Source: Chara braunii
Taxonomy: Eukaryota > Streptophyta > Charophyceae > Charales > Characeae
Assembly: GCA_003427395.1 (NCBI GenBank)
Contig: BFEA01000651.1
Span: forward strand, 472,599-500,874
DNA: 28,276 bases
Direction of reading: 5' to 3'
Both the position numbers and the translations under genes were made by a program. Shown here piece by piece: positions 19,610-28,276 of this stretch (position 1 is the first letter of the stretch; each line of letters starts with the position of its first letter). The notes under the pieces were generated by a model, which was not told the DNA's origin, ran no database searches, and worked only from the letters and a program-made list of their open reading frames with translations.

Positions 19610-20624
19610 TTGACGTGCTTTTCGCAACTCACGCCGGTGCGGCCTTGGCCGTAGTTAAGTGTCGCAAGCCGGGTATCGACGGCTAGGTGCAGCCATGCAT
19701 GGGTTGGGCATGTGTGGCGTCGCGGGCCAGCGGAACGCGCAACATTTTATTATTTGTTTATTTAATTATTTTTCTTTTAGCGTTTTCTAAAGTCCTTAGC
19801 TTGGTGATCGAGTCTGAGGCCGACGCCAGGCACGGTGGCCGAAACGACAGTTAAAGACCTTGAGCGCGCCAATCGAGACTCCGGCACGACTGAGGCGTTG
19901 ACAGAACCCTGACTACGTGGGAACATGGCGCGAGAGGAGTCCGTAGTGGTGGAGTCCGTGGTCATGGTTTCCCTTGCCTTCAGCTTTGGAGAGCGTCGAC
20001 AGTCTAAAGAGGAAGGGAATCGGGGAACATCCCAAACAAGCCTGTGGGGCTGCGGTCCAAGAGTGGCAGGGGTCATCATAGGTGCACGGTATACCACCCG
20101 TCGGCTGCCGTGAGAGGCTTGATTGTCAGCATGATCGTCGGGACCAAAGGGATGGCAAGTTGTACCGGGACGGAGCGTCCCGGGACATAGCAGCAGGGGG
20201 GGACGTGGGATGAAGGACCACGCTTGGGGGCGGCAGAACGGGGCGGTCCAGGGCACCAGGGAGAGGTCCGCAGCGGTACCGTGTGCCCAACTGTGCACAT
20301 GAAACCCGTCTCCACTTTGGTCTCCAAGGTTCTCATGTGGATATTCGCGACTGTCACCGAGATCGGGCCGTTCCACCTAGGCCCACACTTTGGATACTGC
20401 AGCAGGGTCGCGCCCTCCCGATTTCAGAGTAGTCGGAGTGGCTGCAGCAGCCGAGCAGAGGTCTCGTGCATTGGCGCCATCCGCTGTCGGGCTGGCAAAT
20501 TCGACAGGTGAGTTGTCGCCTGTTCCATCGCAGATTTTGGCTTCTGCAGTAGCCGTCTTGCTGGCTATATCAGTCAGCACCGCTACGGTGCTTAGGTTAG
20601 CACACAGACTGGGTACGAACGGGA
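19610..20624. other. GC-rich stretch with open frames on both strands
   Basis: GC content rises sharply here. A minus-strand frame of 199 codons (19777-20376) is open but begins at a GTG codon. Its product is rich in Pro, Ser, Arg and Thr with no domain. Overlapping plus-strand frames are similar in length per kb, which is what stop-poor GC-rich DNA gives. I do not call a gene. Confidence 0.4.
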
Positions 20625-21173
20625 ATGCTGAGACAGCGAAAGGGAGGGGGCTGCACAGTCGGCCACTACGGAGGGAATAGCGCTAGTCAGGGAGATCGGA
20701 GGCAACAGGCAGTGGGGAGCTGGCAAGCGAGACAGCGAGGCAAGAGGACGAATGAATCCGGACTGGAACTGCGTCGGGGTGCATTCTGTGGAGAGGGCAC
20801 AAGGGAAAGAGCTGAGTTCGCTCCACCCTTAGCAGAATCGGGCGGGGAGAGGATAAGGCCAGCAAAAACTGGCCGAACCTGGACCAGGATCGCGCCACGT
20901 GCATTCACTGCGAGAAGAGCGATGGTGGAGTTGGGCAGGGCGGTAGCGAGAGGGAAAAGGTTGTACTTTATCCGATCCTATACGGAATCGGGCGGGGAAA
21001 GAAGCCATGTCGGGGTTCTGAAGGTGGGCGAGCTGCATGGGAAAGTCAGTTGTGGAAGAGGGTTAGTAGATAGAGAGTTAGTGAAGGAATTCAGTGCGCG
21101 GAGAGTGTCGGGAAGGAAAACGAGCGAGAGTGAAGTTGCAATAAATCGCTCATTTTCTAATCGATTTTTATGA
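20625..21173 (+). CDS. Unidentified 182-codon Arg/Gly-rich open frame
   Basis: This frame is basic and Gly-rich with no recognised domain. It contains ESGGER twice, because the 14-mer GAATCGGGCGGGGA occurs at 20835 and again at 20985. The 150-bp spacing keeps the frame, which suggests an old internal tandem duplication. The composition (G-rich plus strand, few stops) could by itself explain the open frame. Low confidence as a gene; it may be the decayed internal region of a retrotransposon. Confidence 0.18.
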   Translation: MLRQRKGGGCTVGHYGGNSASQGDRRQQAVGSWQARQRGKRTNESGLELRRGAFCGEGTRERAEFAPPLAESGGERIRPAKTGRTWTRIAPRAFTARRAMVELGRAVARGKRLYFIRSYTESGGERSHVGVLKVGELHGKVSCGRGLVDRELVKEFSARRVSGRKTSESEVAINRSFSNRFL

Positions 21174-22914
21174 TGTAAGATACTAGATTGAGTTTTTTTA
21201 GCCGGGCGAGTCAAAATATGCTATTAGTTTGAGTAAAAAGTTAGTAAATTATGAGTTAGTAGAGAAAAACACAGTGGGGACCTATGGAGGAAGAAGATGA
21301 TGGAAGGAAAAATTTCGAGTCTCGCTTGATTCTTGATGGGTTGGGACGAAACAAGATGCGTTTTGAAGGTCCTCAAGTGCTGCGAGTCCAATAGCGCGGT
21401 TGGAACTCGCAGAAAGGGAGTGGTTCTTGTGCTATAGGGAAGTGAGGCTGCGCCTGGGGAAACAGGCTAGTAGTATTTCGATGCATCTAGTCTTTTCTTG
21501 ACGATAGATTCGTCCGAACTTGCCTATCATATCGGCCAGAGTAGCACACGGTAAGCCGCGGGGGCGGAGATTAACCTGTTAGAGGGTGTGTTGCCCGTTG
21601 TATCGGAGGAAATAGCCGCTCTCATTCTGGCTGTGCGCATGACTGAAGGGCGAGTATCTGGCCACACTCCAACAGAAGATTTGTCACGGCTTTGTTCGTT
21701 CTATTACAGGAGGCCGGGAAGGTGACGGGAAGAAGAAAGTGTAGTAAAGGAAGAGATTGCGGGGAGTTGCGTGGAGAGGAAAGGTAGAATATGGATAGGG
21801 AATAGAGTCGAGTGGGGGTAGTGAAAGGGGAGAGAGAAGACGAGTATCTTACCTTTGGACTGATGATGCGGGATGAGGCAAGCTTTGGGTTAAAAAACGT
21901 ACAACTCGGGTGTCGAACTGTGGGGGGGAGCCGCCTGTGTGATAGCCCAGGCAGAGTTGGACTGCAGCGGCATCAGCCTGTGTTTTGGATTCATACTCAT
22001 GATGTGTGATTCGGGGAGTAGAGGGGAATGGTCCTGGCCTGCGGGTGGTAGGAGCCGACAGGCTGTTGGGCTTAACCGTGATGGGAGCGGGTGATGTGCT
22101 GTTTTGCTCCATGTTGGATGTGTGGGCGACCTCGTTTTGCGCCCCACTGCTGTCCTACTGCCTGTGACCTGCTGGTCCAAGTTCTTTTGAAAGATGGCCC
22201 CGCGGAGTAGTCGGGCACAGGCAAGGTTTGGGAAGGGCAGGCCAGCGTTGCTGATTCGTTGATGCGCAAGGGCAGGCTGCTGTTGACACTAAATCAAAAG
22301 CTGCAGTATTCCTTACTGCCCTTTTGTTGTGACCTTCGCAGGTCGCCTCGGCTGTTGTGCTGCAGCGGCGGTTGCTGAGTCTACTGCGGACGGTTGCACT
22401 GCTTTGAGTATAACTGTCTAGAGTCGTATGGCTACAGGCTCACCGCGGGACACGTTGATGTAGCATGGGAGAAGAGTGTTCGAACTGCGAAGGAGGTTGC
22501 TGCGAGAGTTTGGAAAGACGGCTTAGACTTGGGAAAAAGGGTTGATGCTACGAATGGGCGGTTTGTCAGGAGGGGATACTTCGGCGGTTTGACTTCGTTG
22601 ACCAGGTTGTCAGTTGACCATCATTGCGGGGCCCTCATACGAGTGAAGGTAACAAGACCCTCTCCTGGGAGTTGAGTCTGTCCCCCTCTGATATCTCGAG
22701 AGTCTGAAACCCCTATCCTCTGCCCTTCTTACTCTAAGTCTAATCCTGTTCCGAGAGGAAGGCGGCAGGCGGGATTGCAACCCGTAAGACCGCAACAAGA
22801 CTCTGTGGGGAGTCAGCCCACCGATTGCGGGAGCTCTGCCGGGACTCATGAGTAGTTCTGAAGGCAGGGAATTGAAAGGTAACCATTGCTTTGACTTTTC
22901 AGGGACCAAGCATG
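21174..22914. other. G-rich intergenic stretch, nothing recognised
   Basis: G-rich plus strand with many GGGA and GAGA words, and short frames of up to about 99 codons on both strands, none with a domain. It could be part of a large decayed LTR element whose ends I cannot locate. No long terminal repeat pair was found in the window by eye. Confidence 0.4.
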
Positions 22915-22916
22915 TT

Positions 22917-23430
22917 CTATAAGTTTGGGTGGCTTGCTCGCCTTGTTTACTTTAGGTTTCTTTCAGTTTCTTTCTGCTTTGGCTTTAAGAGGAACGAATC
23001 AGGCAGAGAGTCGGACTATTCTATAAGCTTAGGTAGTATAGTCCAATGCCTCGCACATGCTGGAACCCAAAGGTTATAATTTGGCTATACTTTATTATTA
23101 TTTTATTTATGAACAGGCTTATCAGAGAGGGTCCCATAAGTTTGGGTGGTCTGACTATAGCATATCATCAACTTGAAAAGAGTATTAATTAAGAATAAAT
23201 TTGTGGTACGAAGGGGCAGACTGAATCTTGAGCTGAAGATAATCAGTTCAGTTATATGTCACCTCAAAAGACTAAGTGCAGACAATTATATAAAGTTGGG
23301 ATACTTAAGCAGTTCAAGGCGACTAGGTTGGCCTAGTCATGTGCCCAAAGAAGAGAAAAGTTGTTGTGCCTTTTGTTCTGTGTATAATCAATGGCAGGGT
23401 CAGACATGTCCCATAAGTTTGGGTGGCCTG
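22917..23430 (+). repeat. Spaced repeats of ATAAGTTTGGGTGG
   Basis: The 14-mer occurs exactly at 22919, 23136 and 23413, with the variants ATAAGCTTAGGTAGT at 23023 and TATAAAGTTGGGATAC near 23289. Exact copies are often preceded by GTCCC or TTCT and followed by a CTGAC or CTTGC word. Spacings of about 104-153 bp are near the monomer length of the array that follows, so this may be its diverged upstream part. Confidence 0.6.
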
Positions 23431-23720
23431 ACTTTATGCCCTATGTAAGATGGGTATAAATGGATAAATCATTGAAAGATTACGAACTATTGTTTGATAA
23501 TGCAGACTTGAGGATGGTGAGAGTACTTACCTTTGTGGTTGACTTGCATATGGTTGAGTGAGACTGCTATTTAGTCTGAGTTTCAGTTGATACGTAGTTG
23601 CTTTAATTGCTCGCCATGTGCTAAAGCCATAGGAGTTAGTTTCAATTCCTGCATTTTCTGAGCTAAGTTTATTTTTACTTAGGTCAATTTCTGCATTTTC
23701 TTGGATCTTTTGTTATACTT

Positions 23721-24310
23721 GGTCTTGTATAAATCTTCGTAAGCCACTTTCTCTATGGGAAGCGCTGCCGAAATTTCTACAAAACGAAGGAGTTAGTCAG
23801 ATTTTGTCTTTTCAAAGTTCAGTTTGTCTGACTTTTATGTGTGACTTAGTAAAAATCTGGAGAGTCTCATTTTCTAAAAGGCGTGCTGCCCAAATTTTTG
23901 CTAATTTAGGGAGTTAGATAAAATTGGACCTTGGGAAGTCAAAGTCATCTTTAGATTATGAACTTGGCTTTGTATAAATTTTGGTAAGTTACTTTCTCTA
24001 CGGAAAGCGCTGCCGAAATTTCTGCAAATCCAAGGAGTTACTCAAAATTTGACTTTTCAAAAATTCAACTTGTCTGATTTTGATATATGGCTTCGTAAAA
24101 ATCTGGGAAGTCTCTTTTTCTAAAGGAAGTGTTGCCCAAATTTTTGCTGATTCAGGGAGTTTGAAAAAAATTCTTTGAAAGGTTGAAGATTATTTCTGTT
24201 TTCATATTTAGACTGATATAAATTCTGGAAAGACACTTTTCCTACGGGAAGCGTTGCCGAAATCTTCTTGGTTTAGAGGAGATAGATTATATTTTGACAG
24301 GTGACGACTC
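23721..24310 (+). repeat. Tandem array of about 120-bp monomers alternating two types
   Basis: Five monomers can be read, at about 23721, 23841, 23963, 24085 and 24210. Type A (1, 3 and 5) has TATAAAT, then GGGAAGCGCTGCCGAAAT. Type B (2, 4) has GTAAAAATCTGG, then GTGCTGCCCAAATTTTTGCT. Both end in a GGAGTTAG-like word. Monomers of the same type resemble each other more than their neighbours, so the repeating unit is a dimer of about 240 bp. I recall similar CTGCCGAAATT words in subrepeats of plant LTR retrotransposons, but have not checked. No coding frames. Confidence 0.85.
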
Positions 24311-25505
24311 TAGCAATCCACTCTGTATGGGGTAGATTCTGTCATAGGTCTACCTTTCTTTGGGCATTGACTTAGAGATAGACATAAGTTTGGTTATCTG
24401 GAGAGTCTTAAGTGAGAACGTGTCATGGAGATTTGATCTCCATACATTGACGATTTAGCTTGGACATTGACCTGTCGTATGATACATGTCTTCTTTGGGC
24501 ATTTGATCGAGGATTTGGACTAGTTTCAGCTTGATTTCACAAGGATCATCTTCTATTATCACTGATAACAGGTCGGTTGGTTGATTGTTGACTTATCGGT
24601 CCACGACACAACTTGCTTACACCTGTACCTCAGCTTGACTGCCTTAGCCCTTAGGTCTGATATGTTTCTTTGAGGGTTTTAACCGGACTTCTTTTAAATG
24701 GTCATTATAAAGAACTTATGAGATTTATGGAAAGTTGAACTATGACTGGGTTTGAGTATGTGAGGTGTGGTGTGAGTTGCAGGAAACAATAAAGTTGACC
24801 ACATTGGTATATGACAATGTGGATATTGTGTGTGCTTGTGTTTTATGCAGGTTAGTATTTTGGAGTTTGGTATATGAGTCATACTTTGGAGGCAGTGAGA
24901 ATGACAACCATGTGTCGCACGATGTGCATACCTTATGAGTTTATGTTTCCCACTCCTTTTATTTTATTTCGAGTTCTGATTTGATATATGGGTATAGGGA
25001 TGCCTGTTTATTTACTAAGCGATTTTGCTTATTGATTTTTATAGTTGGACGTTGTAGTCCGTGGCAACCGTCAAAGTCAAACCCTTTGACTTATTTCCAA
25101 ACTCTGGATGATGGAGTTGGTCTCCAGGGCAATAAGAGACGATTGTCACCACAGGTATGAACCTATGTACCACCCACTCTTCGCAGGGTGCAGAAGAGGG
25201 TGTGGTTCTCAACCGCATTTGGCGGTTGTCCAGCGTCGAGAGATTATTCCCTCAAGACGTGTGTCAGCCAACACTTGAGTGTCGAACGTGACCCTCGAGA
25301 TTAACGAGGATGGCCTAAGTATGGGTATTACATAGTACGCCATCACTGCGACCGCTCGCTTACGCTTGCATTGCGAGTCGGTATGAGTTAGCCCTGCGTC
25401 CGCGCGGTTTTATACTAAAGTCTCGCGTGAGACGCCTATCCGATTTCCGCATCGGAAAGTTACGGGATGACTACTAAGGGACTAGGAGTGTTGTCGCGTC
25501 GTTTG
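24311..25505. other. Intergenic stretch, nothing recognised
   Basis: T/G-rich sequence with recurrent CATTGAC and GGGCATTGAC words to about 24600, then mixed composition. From about 25160 CG dinucleotides become common. A GTCTCGCGTGAGAC inverted repeat lies near 25421-25434. No gene or element end was identified. Confidence 0.45.
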
Positions 25506-25519
25506 TTCAGTGCCGTTCT

Positions 25520-25553
25520 GTATATGTATATGTACGTGTGTATATGTGTGTGT
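25520..25553. repeat. Imperfect TG/TA microsatellite
   Basis: A TATATGTATATGTACGTGTG-type alternating purine-pyrimidine run. It makes a 109-codon plus-strand frame (25510-25839) begin with an artificial-looking Cys/Val/Tyr repeat. Confidence 0.85.
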
Positions 25554-25891
25554 TTATTTTTATGCCCTTTATAGTGGTGTGCGCATGGTGTGTGGGATGC
25601 GTCCTAGTCGACCGACGACGAATCACGCTTGGGACCTCAGCCCCCCAAGATACCGGTTCGCGTGTGGGTTCGATAGAGGCGTAAATCCACACGTACCCTC
25701 TATGCTACAACGAACGAGAAACGTCCTCGGTTGGTCCACCTCTGCGATTGCAGCTGATCAACTTTCGTACTGTGGACTGGTAGCTCGGCGGGGATACGCG
25801 CACCGAAGGGAGGTGACAACTCCCGTAAGGTGGAGGTAAGTCGTGCCTCACGTAGACCCTATCCTGTCGTAGGGGCACGCGAGAGGTATGA

Positions 25892-26056
25892 CTGACGCAC
25901 TCGGCCGGAGCGGCTTGCGGAAGCTCTATGTATATTCGCGACGAGGATTTAGACCAACTCCTGCGTGACGTGGCCGGGAGGATCCTGCGCTGCCCTGTGC
26001 AGTACCGGACCGATGCGCTCGACACCGCCGCAATACTCGAACAATTGTTGTCATAA
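25892..26056 (+). CDS. Possible coding fragment, 54 codons, start unclear
   Basis: A frame open from the TGA at 25889 to the TAA at 26054 has an ATG at 25928. Read from that ATG, the 42-codon product MYIRDEDLDQLLRDVAGR and onward is acidic and amphipathic, ending TAAILEQLLS. Third codon positions are GC-rich, unlike the AT-rich sequence that begins just after it. That abrupt change makes it look more like true coding sequence than most frames here. No known domain; it could be the last exon of a host gene or a transposon remnant. The minus-strand frame over the same DNA (25705-26025) is probably its shadow. Confidence 0.25.
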   Translation: MTHSAGAACGSSMYIRDEDLDQLLRDVAGRILRCPVQYRTDALDTAAILEQLLS

Positions 26057-27458
26057 AGAAACCGTATCAGAGTGTTTTTTTTTCATGAAGTTCGTGATTC
26101 TTTGAAAACAACCATGAGAATGAAACAAAAAACGCATCCAAAATTTGAACCTGCAGAATCCGTACCATCAAACCAATTGTCATACTCTAATAGATGTTAT
26201 CAGAGCAACTGTCGTAGAAGGTCCAATACCACTATATCAAGCACCCCAACCAGAATTGATTAGAGAGTCAGTTACTGTAACTTGAACCGGTGTCGGTGAC
26301 ACAATTATGATAAGCCGAAATGATGTAGCATAATCCTCTGTCATTGTCTGTTCATGAATCAATACCGGTGGATAATGCCAAAATGATTACGGTAATTTCG
26401 TTGCTCATGATCAACCAATGGTCGTCACCCAACAACCTGAGCGGAATACAAAGCTCAACCCGTGTTACATGGAGCGAACTCATAAAATGTTGGCGATCGT
26501 CACTACACTATATAACTCCAACAAAGAGGGTTTAATCAGTCTCACAAATTTCACACCTAATATCAAGAATAACAATGAATAAATCAGGTCCGAATCACTA
26601 AAGCAATAAAATAAGAAAAAATGCATACTAATAAAATAATCATTCGTTTTCAATTTTTTTATCATTTTTAATTTTTATCTCATATATTTAATTTCATCAT
26701 TAAATTTAAAACATTGATGGTTTAATTTTGCATTAAATGGACAGACAAAATAAACCACGCAAGGCCTCACGCATTCATCCCCAACCAATTGCCCGTCAGT
26801 TTGGAACTACGGGGAAAATAGTCGAAAACAACCCACGTCATGACCCATCGAATCAGGAAGTCTAGGGTTTCATAGTACTAGGAAAAAAAAATGGAATTAA
26901 GCGGTGACGGAGAAAAAAACAGAGGTTCGTTCCAACACCTTAATTTTCTAAGGGACATCTAATAAAAAATGTCATGAAATACCGCTCAAACCAATATCGA
27001 AATCCTAATCCACCCAATTTTGACCACCTTTGGCCGTCCGACAACGGCTTATAGTACTTCACACCCTCTCGAAGCATGGCATCATGGGAGGGACACACTC
27101 ACAGTTTTTGGATATTCATTCAACTTGGTGGCATATTGAGGACATGGGCACATTGCTCCAACGGTCAGAATACCTTTTGGGGAGTTAAGATATCATTTTC
27201 ATATCATCACAGACAAAGTAACATAAGTGGGATATGAACTCAATACCTTATTGTCGCTACTCAGGCATACGAATCTCATGTAGTATCAACCTACTTGTCT
27301 GAAGTGTTGATTAACAAATGTGTATTTTTTTTATCATAACTGCCTTATTTTGATATTTTGTTTATCGACAAATTGGAAAGTACAGTTCCACTCAATTCGA
27401 TTCTCTCTCTTTACCTTTTAAGCAGCAATGGGGGCAAATTCTTTTTTTTTTTGCATGA
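26057..27458. other. AT-rich intergenic stretch
   Basis: Short frames only. A fairly protein-like frame at about 26130-26270 contains EGPIPLYQAPQPELIRESV, followed by a stop, without a recognisable domain. TATCAGAG words at about 26064 and 26197 recall plant tRNA-Met primer-binding sites but lack any LTR context. No gene was identified. Confidence 0.45.
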
Positions 27459-27812
27459 TTGATGAACCCTAAAAACCACCAAAATTTTTCATGCTTCAAT
27501 GCTTTGAACCTATGGGGTGACGAGATTTTTCCCTCCCTTCAACCTTGTCTCCTTCATCCATTTTCCTTTTTCATTCTTCCACCCTCTTATGCAGTAGGTC
27601 AGGTGCTACATTATCAATGTCAAATGAGTGAATATTCGGTACCATATCATGAATGCCACATCACCAACACCACACCACCAGTGATACATCAGAATGACAT
27701 GTTATTGGTGCCATATCGGTTGGCCTGCACCATATGTTGGACAACCACACTGACCCACCACATGACGGAGACAAAGGAGAACAGACCAACAAGTCCTCAG
27801 ATGGCTACCTAG
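27459..27812 (+). other. 117-codon open frame over a short-period repeat, probably noncoding
   Basis: The first half follows a T-rich tract. The second half (about 27598-27760) is built from degenerate words of about 13-15 bp, such as CCATATCATGAAT, GCCACATCACCAA and GATACATCAGAATG. These produce His/Thr/Tyr-rich peptides. No domain; the open frame is best explained by the repeat. Confidence 0.45.
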
Positions 27813-28087
27813 CCTCTGCACTTAGGCCTTGATAGGCAAGATACATAAAAGACTTGCAGGCTGCTACACTAGCACATCAGCCTGACAATCGACGGACCAC
27901 CCATGAAGTCATATTCCTGTAAGAATTTCAAATTCTAAATTGTTGTTTGTGTTGAACAGGCACAAAAAAAATCATTCACAGGTAGACACACAACACGTTT
28001 TGTTCTTCTACATCATTTTTATTTTCTGCATCTTCATCCGATTCTTCTTCTTGTTCATAACGCTAGGTTAATTTTGTTCGTATTTTT
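27813..28087. other. Intergenic, T-rich, nothing recognised
   Basis: Mixed sequence that becomes T/C-rich towards the pyrimidine repeats. No open frame or structure of note. Confidence 0.5.
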
Positions 28088-28130
28088 CACCTTTCTTTTC
28101 TTCTCGTTCTTCTTCTCCATCTTGTTTTTA

Positions 28131-28187
28131 TTCTTCTCCTTCTTCTTCTCCTTCTTCTTCTCCTTCTTCTTCTCCTTCTTCTTCTTT
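28131..28187. repeat. Compound pyrimidine repeat (TTCTTCTTCTCC)n
   Basis: About four and a half 12-bp units of TTCTTCTTCTCC within a longer pyrimidine-rich stretch that starts near 28088. Long one-strand pyrimidine tracts can form triplex DNA, but no function is implied here. Confidence 0.9.
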
Positions 28188-28213
28188 TATCTGCTCGTAT
28201 GTCTTATGATGAA

Positions 28214-28215
<2 letters not shown>

Positions 28216-28276
<61 letters not shown>
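28216..28276. repeat. (CT)n microsatellite at window end
   Basis: An uninterrupted CT run of 61 bases up to the window edge, so its length is a minimum. It mirrors the run at the other end in the same orientation. Confidence 0.98.

Noticed and set aside
19777-20376. 199-codon minus-strand frame as a gene
   Set aside because: It begins at GTG, has a low-complexity Pro/Ser/Arg composition, and lies in GC-rich DNA where both strands are stop-poor. No domain is seen.
25837-25871. Intron between GTGGAG/GTAAGT and a downstream TCGTAG
   Set aside because: The interval of about 35 bases is too short for a plant intron, and the flanking frames do not join into a recognisable protein.
26060-26210. 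TATCAGAG words resembling a tRNA-Met primer-binding site
   Set aside because: Neither matches the full TGGTATCAGAGC, there is no LTR end upstream, and no gag or pol follows.
27200-27300. Possible tRNA-derived SINE on the minus strand (TTGAGTTCATATCCCAC)
   Set aside because: It resembles a B box only loosely; no A box, cloverleaf or poly-A/T tail with flanking repeats could be shown.

Overview
The window reads as plant-lineage nuclear DNA that is entirely repetitive or intergenic. I find no intact host gene, no rRNA or tRNA gene, no CRISPR array and no bacterial operon. Base composition is patchy: AT-rich at about 5.2-6.5 kb and 12.8-15.1 kb, GC-rich at about 19.6-22.9 kb. Microsatellites are frequent, and (CT)n tracts form both ends. 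The best organism clue is one retroelement whose degraded proteins resemble, from memory, a family abundant in the charophyte alga Chara. A Characeae genome is therefore my favoured source, at moderate confidence and without any database check.

The one clear biological object lies at 7381-12562. It is a decayed retroelement with a retrotransposon zinc knuckle, a Lys/Glu-rich coiled coil, a SAP-like helical motif, a GIY-YIG endonuclease domain and a reverse transcriptase (RT), in that order. The order puts GIY-YIG before RT, as in the permuted Naiad/Chlamys-type Penelope-like elements (PLEs). The element has a head-to-tail structure. A 714-bp piece, holding the RT C-terminus and 3' UTR, precedes a long copy that ends with the same sequence. 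The composite is flanked by an 8-bp direct repeat, CCCTTACC (7373-7380 and 12563-12570), which looks like a target-site duplication around the whole unit. The coding parts carry nonsense codons and frameshifts, and the second catalytic Asp of RT motif C is Asn, so this copy is dead.

Upstream (1-7372) are a (CT)n tract, a C-rich stretch with a fortuitous-looking minus-strand frame, about 4 kb without recognisable genes, and a tandem array at 5165-6428. The array has two units of about 520 bp plus a partial one, each with a GC-rich hairpin next to a TATA-like word. Homopolymer and ATT tracts follow.

Downstream (12571-28276) are a minisatellite built on GTGTTYTATTCGAATAC (12865-13215), AT-rich sequence, and a 215-codon minus-strand frame of unknown status (16171-16818). 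Next come a 430-bp segment bounded by inverted ACACCC-type repeats (19180-19609) and a GC-rich block with unassigned open frames. A tandem array of about 120-bp monomers alternates two monomer types (about 23721-24310). The end holds short pyrimidine repeats and a final (CT)n tract. Apart from the domains inside the retroelement, nothing here suggests genes working together.
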